From: Streptomyces anandii JCM 4720
GTDB lineage: Bacteria; Actinomycetota; Actinomycetes; Streptomycetales; Streptomycetaceae
NCBI RefSeq assembly: GCF_014650655.1
Contig: NZ_BMVJ01000003.1
Coordinates: 187,860 to 223,467, forward strand
Direction: 5' to 3'
Length of the DNA: 35,608 nucleotides
Shown here: positions 9,760-16,484 of the stretch, in pieces
How the letters are laid out: the number at the start of each line of letters is the position of its first letter
How positions within the stretch are numbered: position 1 is the stretch's first letter
Made by a program: the position numbers and the translations under genes
Notes under the pieces: generated by a model
Databases searched by the model: none
The model's input: only the letters and a program-made list of their open reading frames with translations
Told to the model about the DNA's origin: nothing

Positions 9760-9780
9760 GCCGGACGGGCCGGATCCGGC
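9760..9780 (+). terminator. Short hairpin after the CE7 esterase gene
   Basis: GCCGGA (9760-9765) and TCCGGC (9775-9780) pair perfectly around a 9-base loop, starting at the last base of the stop codon. The stem is short and there is no U-tract, so this is a weak terminator candidate. Confidence 0.35.
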
Positions 9781-9793
9781 GTCTTCCCTCCAG

Positions 9794-9808
9794 TCCGACC
9801 AGTCGGTA
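9794..9808 (+). promoter_or_regulatory. TetR-like palindrome upstream of the class C-type esterase
   Basis: CCGAC-CA-GTCGG (9795-9806) is an inverted repeat with perfect 5-base arms, 60 bases before the ATG at 9869. The extended form TACCGACTGGTCGGA (reverse strand) resembles operators of many actinobacterial TetR proteins. No TetR gene occurs in this window, so the regulator would be encoded elsewhere. Confidence 0.35.
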
Positions 9809-9868
9809 CGTTCAGGATGCCGGGGCCGCACCGAGGCGGCCCGGCGTTCCGTCGATCCCGGAGGGCCC

Positions 9869-11035
9869 ATGTCCGCACACGATCCGCAGGTCCACGGCCA
9901 CTGCGATCCGCGCTTCGCCGCGGTGCGCACGGCGTTCGAGGACAACTTCCGCGACCGGGCCGAACTGGGCGCGGCGGTGGCCGTCACCGTGGACGGCGAG
10001 ACGGTGGTCGACCTGTGGGGCGGGTGGGCCGACCCGGCGCGCACCCGCCCCTGGGAGCGGGACACGCTGGTCAACGTGTGGTCGACCACGAAGGGCCCGA
10101 CCGCGCTGTGCGCGCACATCCTCGCCGACCGGGGACTGCTCGACTTCGACGCCCCGGTGGCCGCGTACTGGCCGGAGTTCGCGGCAGCGGGCAAGGAGCG
10201 GGTCCTGGTCCGCCATCTGCTGTCGCACCGCGCGGGCCTGTGCGGGCTGCGCGAGCCGCACTCGCTCGCAGACCTGTACGACTGGGACCTGACCTGCGCG
10301 CGGCTGGCGGCCACCGAGCCGTGGTGGGAGCCGGGCACCCGGTCCGGGTACCACGCGTTGACGTACGGCTTCCTGGTCGGCGAGGTCGTACGGCGGATCT
10401 CGGGGCTGCGGCCGGGCGCCTTCCTGGAGCGCGAGGTCACCGGGCCCCTCGGCATCGACTTCACCGTGGGCCTGCCGGAGAAGGAGGCCGGGCGGGCCGC
10501 CGAACTGGTCCACGCCCGCAACGAGGTGAGCAGCGAACAGGCGCAGGTCTTCAGCCAGTTGACACCCGCGGCGATCGCGGCGCTGACCAATCCGCTCGCG
10601 GGCGCGGCCGAGGCGAACACACCCGAGTGGCGGGCCGCGGAGATCCCGGCCGCCAACGGTCACGGCACCGCGCGGGCGGTCGCCGCGCTCTACGGCGTCC
10701 TCGCCGGGCGCGGCGCCCCGAACGGCCGGCGCGTGCTGTCCCCGGAGGCGGCCGAGCGGGTGCGCGAGGGGCAGGGCGGCTGCCGCGACCTGGTGCTGGG
10801 GGCGGGGTTCGAGCGGGAGACCGAGACCGGCCTCGGCCTCTGGCTCAGCGGCCCGAACGGCTCCTACGGCCCCAATCCGCGCGCTTTCGGACACGACGGC
10901 TTCGGCGGCTCCTGCGGTCTGGCCGACCCGGAGGCGGGGGTGTCGCTCGGGTACGTCATGAACCGGATGGGGCCCCACATCGCCGACGATCCGCGGAAGA
11001 TGGCGCTGATCGACGCGCTCTACAGCGCCCTGTGA
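9869..11035 (+). CDS. Serine hydrolase of the beta-lactamase fold (class C / EstB-like family VIII esterase)
   Basis: The 388-residue protein has the catalytic motif S-x-x-K at S72-T-T-K75. The second motif Tyr lies in SGYHALTYG (Y161, in a Y-x-A/N position), and HDGFGGS near the C terminus replaces KTG, as in family VIII esterases such as EstB. These enzymes hydrolyse short-chain esters, sometimes with weak beta-lactam activity. There is no signal peptide, so it acts in the cytoplasm, which argues against a resistance role. The ATG at 9869 follows GGAGGG. It lies 109 bases after the CE7 esterase on the same strand, but the hairpin and operator between them suggest separate control. The nucleophile pair S72/K75 and Y161 are all intact. 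Confidence 0.9.
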   Translation: MSAHDPQVHGHCDPRFAAVRTAFEDNFRDRAELGAAVAVTVDGETVVDLWGGWADPARTRPWERDTLVNVWSTTKGPTALCAHILADRGLLDFDAPVAAYWPEFAAAGKERVLVRHLLSHRAGLCGLREPHSLADLYDWDLTCARLAATEPWWEPGTRSGYHALTYGFLVGEVVRRISGLRPGAFLEREVTGPLGIDFTVGLPEKEAGRAAELVHARNEVSSEQAQVFSQLTPAAIAALTNPLAGAAEANTPEWRAAEIPAANGHGTARAVAALYGVLAGRGAPNGRRVLSPEAAERVREGQGGCRDLVLGAGFERETETGLGLWLSGPNGSYGPNPRAFGHDGFGGSCGLADPEAGVSLGYVMNRMGPHIADDPRKMALIDALYSAL

Positions 11036-11109
11036 GGGCCGGCGGAAGGGCGTGAGGGGCGGCGGGGGCGGGCGGGTTTCGGACTGAATGCCGGACCGCC
11101 CTTCCCTTC

Positions 11110-11131
11110 TGGTTTAGACCAATGTTAGACC
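11110..11131 (+). promoter_or_regulatory. dre-like element with a direct repeat upstream of the GntR gene
   Basis: TGGTTTAGACCA (11110-11121) differs by one base from the core of the DasR-responsive element recalled from Streptomyces (TGGTCTAGACCA) and is palindromic at 5 of 6 pairs. TTAGACC occurs at 11114-11120 and again at 11125-11131, one helical turn (11 bp) later. It sits 57 bases before the GntR/HutC start codon, as expected for autoregulation or for control by DasR. Confidence 0.5.
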
Positions 11132-11187
11132 TGGTGGCGCAACGAGCCCGCACGGCTACGGTACGTCACCGAACCAGGAGGCGCGGC

Positions 11188-11961
11188 ATGGCCCGCACCA
11201 CCCCGCAAGAGCACCCGACGACGAACGCGCCCGCGCAGGCGCCGGACCCGGAGGACGAAGGCCCCCTCTACTGGAAGGTCGCCGCCCGCCTGCTCGGCGA
11301 GCTGCGCTCGGGAACCGCCGCTCCCGGTGAACGGCTGCCCAGCGAACGGCAGTTGGCGGTCCGCTTCGGCGTCAGCCGGGAGACCGTCCGGCAGGCGCTG
11401 GAGGTGCTGCGGCGCGACGGGCTGGTCGCCACCGACCGCCGGGGCAGCCATGTCACGCTGCCCGGACTGCCCGTCGAGGCGCCGGCCACCCTGACCTTCC
11501 CGGTGGGCGCCCGTGCCGCCGACCCGGGCGCCCGCGACCGGGCCACGATCACCTGGGAGACGCCCCCGCCGGAGCACGCGGCGGCCCTGGGGCTCGCCCC
11601 GCTCCGGCCCACCCTGGTGCACCGCTACCACTCGGCGGCGGCGGACGGCAGCGCGCTGCGCACCGCCGTGACCTCCTTCTCGACGGTCGCGCTCGCCGAG
11701 GTCGAGGAGCTGGGCCGCTACCGCGACCGCGCCGACGGCTCGGGCGCCGCCCAACTGCGCCGGGCCTACGACTGGATGCGCCGGGCGGGGCTGACCCTGC
11801 ACCACCGGGACTCGATCACCCCGCTCACCGACGGGCCCTCGGTGCGTGTGACCCGGCGCGTCCACGACCAGTTCGCGCGCCCGCTGGAGATCACCGACCT
11901 GATCGTGGACGCCCGGCAGGACGCGCTCGTCTACGAGTTCACCCTGCCGGCGGCCGTCTGA
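11188..11961 (+). CDS. GntR family regulator, HutC/UTRA type
   Basis: The 257-residue protein has an N-terminal GntR winged helix (about 25-95: LPSERQLAVRFGVSRETVR, recognition helix VSRETVRQALEVLRRDGL). This is joined to a UTRA-type effector domain (about 110-255) with the LVHRYHSAA and ITDLIVDARQDALVYEF beta strands typical of HutC members. HutC regulators bind small ligands such as urocanate, sugar phosphates or antibiotics. The ATG at 11188 follows AGGAGG (11176-11181); an in-frame ATG at 11122 lies on the operator and lacks a ribosome site. The neighbouring esterase (9869) and methyltransferase (convergent, 11989) are not obvious targets. The dre-like box at 11110-11131 suggests autoregulation. 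The ligand is unknown. Confidence 0.87.
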   Translation: MARTTPQEHPTTNAPAQAPDPEDEGPLYWKVAARLLGELRSGTAAPGERLPSERQLAVRFGVSRETVRQALEVLRRDGLVATDRRGSHVTLPGLPVEAPATLTFPVGARAADPGARDRATITWETPPPEHAAALGLAPLRPTLVHRYHSAAADGSALRTAVTSFSTVALAEVEELGRYRDRADGSGAAQLRRAYDWMRRAGLTLHHRDSITPLTDGPSVRVTRRVHDQFARPLEITDLIVDARQDALVYEFTLPAAV

Positions 11962-11988
11962 GGCGGCGCACCGCGGCCGGGGGACGGC

Positions 11989-12714
11989 TCAGCGCGGTCT
12001 GCGCGCCGCGATCAGCCGGGCCCGCGGGCTGCCGTCGGCGCGCCGGCCGAACTCGGGCAGCGCGTGCAGCTCCACGCGCAGTCCGGCCGTCTCCAACTCC
12101 CGCACCATGTCCGGGAACCGGAACGCGCGGTAGTACATAACGAAGGGGGGCCGCCACAGGGCGTTGCGCACCCGCATCACCGCGTCGAAGCCGAGCAGCG
12201 TCCAGTACGCCCCCGAGCCGGGGCGCGGCGGGGCGAACACCGGCAACGCGAACAGCCCGCCCGGCCGCAGCGCCGAGTGAACGCCCCTGAAGAGACCGGG
12301 CAGTTCACGCGGCAGGAAGTGCCCGAGCGCGCCGAAGCCGACGACCAGGTCGAAGGCCGCGGTGAACGGCAGGGCGCGGGCGTCGGCGCGCACCAAGGAG
12401 ACCCTGGGACCCGCGACAGGCGCGTGCTCCCGGGCGACGTCGAGCATCCCGGTGCTGAAGTCGACCCCGGTGACGCTGTCGCGGCAGACCCGGGCCAGCA
12501 CGTCGAGTCCCGCGCCCGTGCCGCAGCACAGGTCGAGTCCGTCGCCGAAGGGCCCGACGCGTTCCAGTGCCGCGCCCACGGCGTCCAGCACCGGGCCCGG
12601 GGTGCGGAAGGGGGTGCGGTCGAACTTGGGCGCGAGCAGGTCGTATCCGCGCTCGACGGACGACAGCGCCTGTACGGCGAGCTCACGCAGGGTGGGACCC
12701 TCGGGACTGAACAT
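11989..12714 (-). CDS. Class I SAM-dependent methyltransferase
   Basis: The 241-residue protein carries methyltransferase motif I, LDLCCGTGAGLDVLA (about 65-79), motif II acid in VTGVDFSTGMLDVAREHA, motif III region VRADARALPF and the post-motif FDLVVGFGALGHF. This is the ubiquinone/menaquinone biosynthesis UbiE-like Methyltransf_11/25 fold. The C-terminal part (GLFALPVFAPP, WRPPFVMYYRAFRF) is longer than average and aromatic, probably forming the substrate pocket. The ATG at 12714 is the first methionine that preserves the domain; an upstream in-frame ATG (12852) would invade the Rho-like leader and shows no coding bias. No clear ribosome site is seen. It converges on the GntR gene with 27 bases between stops. 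The substrate cannot be inferred. Confidence 0.82.
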   Translation of the reverse strand: MFSPEGPTLRELAVQALSSVERGYDLLAPKFDRTPFRTPGPVLDAVGAALERVGPFGDGLDLCCGTGAGLDVLARVCRDSVTGVDFSTGMLDVAREHAPVAGPRVSLVRADARALPFTAAFDLVVGFGALGHFLPRELPGLFRGVHSALRPGGLFALPVFAPPRPGSGAYWTLLGFDAVMRVRNALWRPPFVMYYRAFRFPDMVRELETAGLRVELHALPEFGRRADGSPRARLIAARRPR

Positions 12715-13017
12715 CGGGGTCAGCCTAGAGGACCCCGGGTGCCGTCCGGGCCGCGCGGCGACCGGGAGTGGTACAGTGCACTCAGCACCTGTGTACGTCC
12801 CCTCTCGGACGACGGTGCGAGTTTCTCTTCGACTCCGCAGTCGAATCGTCAACGCAGCGGCGGCGCTTCAGCTTCCTGTCACCACCTCCGGGCCTTGTGA
12901 GTCCATCGGTGGTCGCTTCCGCCGTGACCGGCCGGGGTGGTGTCTCCCCCGTCCGCGGCTTCTCCCCTTCCCCCCCCGCATGCTCCTGTGCCGTACGTCC
13001 CGAAAGGACCGCACCCC
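12715..13017 (+). other. 303-bp divergent region: leader of the Rho-like gene
   Basis: No gene with coding bias is visible here. A -10-like TACAGT lies at 12772-12777 without a good -35. A small hairpin TTCGACT-CCGC-AGTCGAA occupies 12828-12845. The stretch 12941-13000 is pyrimidine-rich with a run of eight C residues, resembling a Rho loading (rut) site in front of a Rho-family gene. A 13-codon ORF (12980-13021, no ribosome site) overlaps the rho-like start as ATGA. Confidence 0.5.
12828..12845 (+). promoter_or_regulatory. Hairpin in the leader of the Rho-like gene
   Basis: TTCGACT (12828-12834) and AGTCGAA (12839-12845) form a perfect 7-bp stem with a CCGC loop. It lies about 170 bases before the rho-like ATG and ahead of the C-rich tract, so it could fold at the 5' end of the leader RNA. 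A role in leader folding or stability is inference. Confidence 0.4.
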
Positions 13018-14172
13018 ATGACCACCACACTCGAACGCCCCCCGGTACGGCGGCAGCCGTCACCGGTCACCACGCCGACCGTCGTCGGAGTCCTGGACCT
13101 GGACGCGAACGGGAAGGGCGGCCGGCTGCGCGGCCCGGCACTGCTGCCCGGCCCCGACGACCCCCAGGTCTCCCCCGCCCTCGTCCGCCGCCTCGGCCTG
13201 CGCCCGGGCGACCTGGTCGAGGGCCCGCGCGGCGAGCGCAACGCCCTGACCGACGTCACCCGCGTGAACGGCCGCGCACCTCACGAGGCCCGGCTGCGCC
13301 GCGACTTCCACGGCCTCACCCCGCTGCATCCGCGCGACCGGCTGCGCCTGGAGCACCCCGCGGCCGGCCTGACCGGGCGTGTCGTCGACCTGATCGCGCC
13401 TGTCGGCAAGGGGCAGCGGGGGCTGATCGTCGCCCCGCCCAAGACGGGCAAGACCGTGCTGCTCCAGCAGATCGCGGCCGCCGTGGCCGGCAATCACCCC
13501 GAGTGCCGGCTGATGGTGGTGCTGCTCGACGAGCGTCCCGAGGAGGTCACCGACATGCGGCGCTCGGTGCGCGGCGAGGTGTACGCCTCGACCTTCGACC
13601 GGGCGCCCCGTCAGCACATCGCCCTCGCCGACCTCGTCGTCGAGCGGGCCAAGCGGCTCGTGGAGGCGGGTGAGGACGTCGTCGTCCTCCTCGACTCCCT
13701 GACCCGGCTGTGCAGGGCCCACAACAACGCGGCCGCCTCGGGTGGCCGCACCCTCAGCGGCGGCGTTGACGCGGCCGCGCTGCTCGGTCCGAAGCGGTTC
13801 TTCGGCGCCGCGCGCCTGGCCGAGGAGGGCGGCTCGCTCACTATCCTGGCCACCGCGCTGGTGGAGACCGGCTCCCGTGCCGACGACTTCTTCTTCGAGG
13901 AGCTGAAGAGCACCGGCAACATGGAGCTGCGGCTCAGCCGCGAGCTCGCCTCCCGGCGTGTCTTCCCGGCCGTCGACATCGACGGGTCCGGCACCCGGCG
14001 TGAGGAACTTCTGCTGTCCACGCCGGAGTTGGCTGGTACTCGCGGCCTGCGACGCGCGCTGCGCGGCCGCGACGGGCAGGGCGCCCTCGAGCCGCTGCTG
14101 GAGAAGCTGCGCTCGACGCCCGACAACGCCGCGTTCCTGCGCCGCGTCCAGCCGACTCTGCCGGCCGCCTGA
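13018..14172 (+). CDS. rho: Compact transcription termination factor Rho paralogue
   Basis: The 384-residue protein is a Rho ATPase. Walker A APPKTGKT is at 139-146 and Walker B VVLLDSLTR contains Asp226. The catalytic DERPEEVTDM segment spans 171-180, the Q-loop region TLSGGVDAAALLGPKRFFGAAR 245-266, the R-loop ELKSTGN contains Lys297, and the arginine-finger region SGTRREE 324-330. It lacks the several-hundred-residue Arg-rich N-terminal insertion of housekeeping actinobacterial Rho (over 600 residues), and the usual helical N-terminal domain is reduced to about 20 residues. The cold-shock-like RNA-binding domain (about 22-85) is degenerate: where E. coli has GFGFLR it reads GKGGRLR, so both RNA-stacking aromatics are missing. 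It is probably a specialised second Rho. The ATG at 13018 has GAAAGGACC upstream. It is not beside thr or prfA genes, as main rho is. Confidence 0.9.
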   Translation: MTTTLERPPVRRQPSPVTTPTVVGVLDLDANGKGGRLRGPALLPGPDDPQVSPALVRRLGLRPGDLVEGPRGERNALTDVTRVNGRAPHEARLRRDFHGLTPLHPRDRLRLEHPAAGLTGRVVDLIAPVGKGQRGLIVAPPKTGKTVLLQQIAAAVAGNHPECRLMVVLLDERPEEVTDMRRSVRGEVYASTFDRAPRQHIALADLVVERAKRLVEAGEDVVVLLDSLTRLCRAHNNAAASGGRTLSGGVDAAALLGPKRFFGAARLAEEGGSLTILATALVETGSRADDFFFEELKSTGNMELRLSRELASRRVFPAVDIDGSGTRREELLLSTPELAGTRGLRRALRGRDGQGALEPLLEKLRSTPDNAAFLRRVQPTLPAA

Positions 14173-14174
14173 CT

Positions 14175-14229
14175 CCGGCTCCCATCGGCGTACGCCGTCG
14201 TCGCCCGCTCACCCGTACGCAGGAGCCGG
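14175..14229 (+). terminator. Long-range stem after the Rho-like gene
   Basis: CCGGCTCC (14175-14182) and GGAGCCGG (14222-14229) are exact complements, enclosing 39 bases that contain the palindrome GGCGTACGCC (14187-14196). The pair lies just after the rho-like stop codon and could form a branched terminator structure; the large loop makes this uncertain. Confidence 0.33.
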
Positions 14230-14321
14230 GCGCGCGGCCGCTGGGGCATCCGGGTGTTCGTGCACCCCGTTCGGCCCTCGGCGGCGTCACGCCTGCGCCG
14301 GATCGTTCCTACGTTTGCGAT

Positions 14322-15497
14322 ATGACGATCGGATTTGCTTCTCGCGCCGCCGTGTCGGCCTGCTCGCTCTGCGCGGCAGGCATGCTGCTCCTGGTCTCCC
14401 CCGCCGCCGCGACGGGCCGGGCGGGCACGGACCCCGGCTCACCGGGTGGGTCGGGGACCACGGTGCCGCAGCCGGCCATACTCCAGCACGAGGGCACCCA
14501 GGTCCGTCTCCACGCCGACGCGCCCGGGCTTCCGGAGGTCTCCGCGCTGTCCTGGCTGGTGGCCGACGCCGGCACCGGCGAGGTGCTCGCCGCGCACAAC
14601 GCGCACGAGAAGCTGCCGCCCGCCAGCACCCTGAAGACCCTCTTCGCACTCACCGTGCTGCCGGCCTTCCCCGGTGGCGTCCGGCACACCGTGACCGCCC
14701 GGGAGCTGTCCGGGATCGGCCCGGGCAGCAGCCTGGTCGGCGTCACCGAGGGGCACACCTACCAGGTGTCCGACCTGTGGCGCGGGGTCTTCCTCAACTC
14801 CGGCAACGACGCCGTGCACGTGCTCGCCTCGCTCAACGGCGGCTGGGAGCACACGGCCCGGCAGATGCAGGCCAAGGCCCGCGCGCTGGGCGCGGTGGAC
14901 ACCCACGTGGTCTCCCCCGACGGCTACGACGCCGACGGGCAGGTGTCCTCGGCCTACGACCTGGCCGTGTTCGGCCGCGCCGGACTGCGCAACCCCGACT
15001 TCGCCCGCTACTGCTCCACCGCCCAGGCCTACTTCCCCGGCGACGGCGGAAGCTACGGCATCGCCAACACCAACCGCCTGCTGACCGGCGCGGACGGGGT
15101 GGCGCCGTACCCGGGGCTGATCGGGATCAAGAACGGCTACACCAGCAACGCGGGCAACACGCTGGTCGCTGCGGCCCACCGGGACGGCCGCACCCTCGTC
15201 GTCACGGTGATGAACCCCCAGGACGGCGGGGGCTTCACGGTGTACGAGGAGGCGCGGGCCCTGCTCGACTGGGGGTTCGCCGCGGGCGGGCACGTCGATC
15301 CGGTGGGCTCGCTCGACGCGCTGCGCCCGGTGACCCACGGCCCGGCGATCGTGGCGTCGGCCGTACGGCCGGCGGAGTCCGACTGGCCGGGGACGGGCAC
15401 CGTCGCGGGCGCCGCGGGTCTCGGCGCCGCGGGCCTCGGCGCCGGCGCCGCCCTCCTCGGCCGGCGGTCCAGGCGCAGACGTACGGCCGCGGGCTGA
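14322..15497 (+). CDS. D-alanyl-D-alanine carboxypeptidase (PBP5-type, S11 peptidase)
   Basis: The 391-residue secreted, membrane-anchored protein trims the terminal D-Ala of peptidoglycan stem peptides. It has an N-terminal signal peptide (about 1-30, hydrophobic core then AAA-TG). The catalytic SxxK is at S102-TL-K105, SxN at S160-G-N162 and the K-x-G triad at K270-N-G272; KNG is a common actinobacterial variant of KTG. The C terminus has an Ala/Gly-rich transmembrane helix (about 362-380) followed by RRSRRRR, giving an N-out, C-in anchor. The ATG at 14322 has no clear ribosome site, so the transcript may be leaderless or the site weak. The gene converges on the glutaminase gene with only 17 bases between stops, which hold a small hairpin. 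Confidence 0.92.
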   Translation: MTIGFASRAAVSACSLCAAGMLLLVSPAAATGRAGTDPGSPGGSGTTVPQPAILQHEGTQVRLHADAPGLPEVSALSWLVADAGTGEVLAAHNAHEKLPPASTLKTLFALTVLPAFPGGVRHTVTARELSGIGPGSSLVGVTEGHTYQVSDLWRGVFLNSGNDAVHVLASLNGGWEHTARQMQAKARALGAVDTHVVSPDGYDADGQVSSAYDLAVFGRAGLRNPDFARYCSTAQAYFPGDGGSYGIANTNRLLTGADGVAPYPGLIGIKNGYTSNAGNTLVAAAHRDGRTLVVTVMNPQDGGGFTVYEEARALLDWGFAAGGHVDPVGSLDALRPVTHGPAIVASAVRPAESDWPGTGTVAGAAGLGAAGLGAGAALLGRRSRRRRTAAG

Positions 15498-15500
15498 TCC

Positions 15501-15514
15501 GCCCCGCACGGGGC
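15501..15514. terminator. Small palindrome between convergent carboxypeptidase and glutaminase genes
   Basis: GCCCCG-CA-CGGGGC fills nearly all of the 17-base gap between the two stop codons and is a perfect 14-bp inverted repeat. Being symmetric, it could stop transcription from both sides, although the stem is short. Confidence 0.42.
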
Positions 15515-16447
15515 TCAGAACACCGACAGTCCCGTCAGCGTGGTGAAGCGGTCCAGGGCCGCCACGCCCGCGACCGAGTTGCCGCGCTCGTCCAGGCCCG
15601 GGCTCCACACGCACAGCGCGCACCGGCCCGGTACGACCGCGACGATCCCGCCGCCCACGCCGCTCTTCCCGGGCAGCCCCACGCGGTAGGCGAAATCGCC
15701 CGCCGCGTCGTACGTCCCGCAGGTCAGCATGATCGCGTTGACCTGCTTGGCCTGGCTGCGGCTGAGCAGCCGGGTGCCGTCGGCCCGTATGCCGTGCCGG
15801 GCGAGGAAGGCGGTGGCCAGGGCGAGGTCGGCGCAGGAGGCCGCGACGGAACACTGACGGAAGTACTGGTCCAGCAGCACGGGCACCGGGTTGCCGATGT
15901 TGCCGTAGGACGCCATGAAGTGGCCGAGGGCGGCGTTGCGGTCGCCGTGCGCGGCCTCGGAGGCGGCGACCTCCTGGTCGAAGTCCAGGTCCTGGTTCCC
16001 GCTCTCGGCGCGCAGGAACCGCAGCAGCTCGCCGGCCGCGTCCCCGGTACGGGTCTGCAGGCGGTCGGTGACGACGAGGGCGCCCGCGTTGATGAACGGG
16101 TTGCGCGGGATGCCGTTCTCGTACTCCAGCTGGACCAGGGAGTTGAACGGGTTGCCGGAGGGCTCGCGGCCCACGTGCTCCCAGAGTTCGTCGCCCTCGC
16201 GGGCGAGGTCGAGGGCGAGGGTGAAGACCTTGGTGACGGACTGGGCGGAGAACGGCTCGCGCCAGTCCCCCACCCCGTAGACCGTGCCGTCCAGTTCTGC
16301 GACGGCCATGCCGAAGGCGCGCGGGTCGCGGGCGGCGAGCGCCGGGATGTAGTCGGCGGGACGCCCGCGGCCGGGTGTCCGCTCGATCTCCTCGGCGATG
16401 CGTTCCAGGATCGGCTGGAAGGTCATCGACGACGTCATGATCACCAT
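15515..16447 (-). CDS. glsA: Glutaminase (serine-dependent, GlsA type)
   Basis: The 310-residue enzyme hydrolyses glutamine to glutamate and ammonium in the cytoplasm. It has the glutaminase (beta-lactamase-related fold) catalytic pair S70-VT-K73 in PFSAQSVTKVF. Further conserved segments are NPFINAGALV, the SYGNIGNPV loop, the SxxD-like CADLALATAFLARHG, and the glycine-rich GLPGKSGVGGGI carrying the KSG triad. The length matches the family (about 305-310). The ATG at 16447 is preferred because GGAGG stands 4 bases upstream; internal ATGs at 16438 and 16426 are alternatives. It is the last gene of the operon regulator-asparaginase-aspA-glsA, 37 bases after aspA, so it probably serves nitrogen and carbon recovery from amides. 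Confidence 0.95.
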   Translation of the reverse strand: MVIMTSSMTFQPILERIAEEIERTPGRGRPADYIPALAARDPRAFGMAVAELDGTVYGVGDWREPFSAQSVTKVFTLALDLAREGDELWEHVGREPSGNPFNSLVQLEYENGIPRNPFINAGALVVTDRLQTRTGDAAGELLRFLRAESGNQDLDFDQEVAASEAAHGDRNAALGHFMASYGNIGNPVPVLLDQYFRQCSVAASCADLALATAFLARHGIRADGTRLLSRSQAKQVNAIMLTCGTYDAAGDFAYRVGLPGKSGVGGGIVAVVPGRCALCVWSPGLDERGNSVAGVAALDRFTTLTGLSVF

Positions 16448-16484
16448 TGTGCCTCCGGGCCGGTGCGGGCGCGCGTGCTGCGGA

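Noticed and set aside
9869..11035. Beta-lactam resistance gene
   Set aside because: It has no signal peptide, and the third motif is HDG rather than KTG, as in family VIII esterases.
11122..11187. Upstream ATG that would extend the GntR protein by 22 residues
   Set aside because: It lies on the dre-like operator and lacks a ribosome site, whereas the ATG at 11188 has AGGAGG.
12715..12852. N-terminal extension of the methyltransferase from an upstream start
   Set aside because: The added residues lack coding bias and homology to the fold and would run into the leader of the divergent rho-like gene.
12980..13021. 13-codon upstream ORF overlapping the rho-like ATG
   Set aside because: No ribosome binding site precedes it and its composition is what chance would give; kept only as a note in the leader entry.
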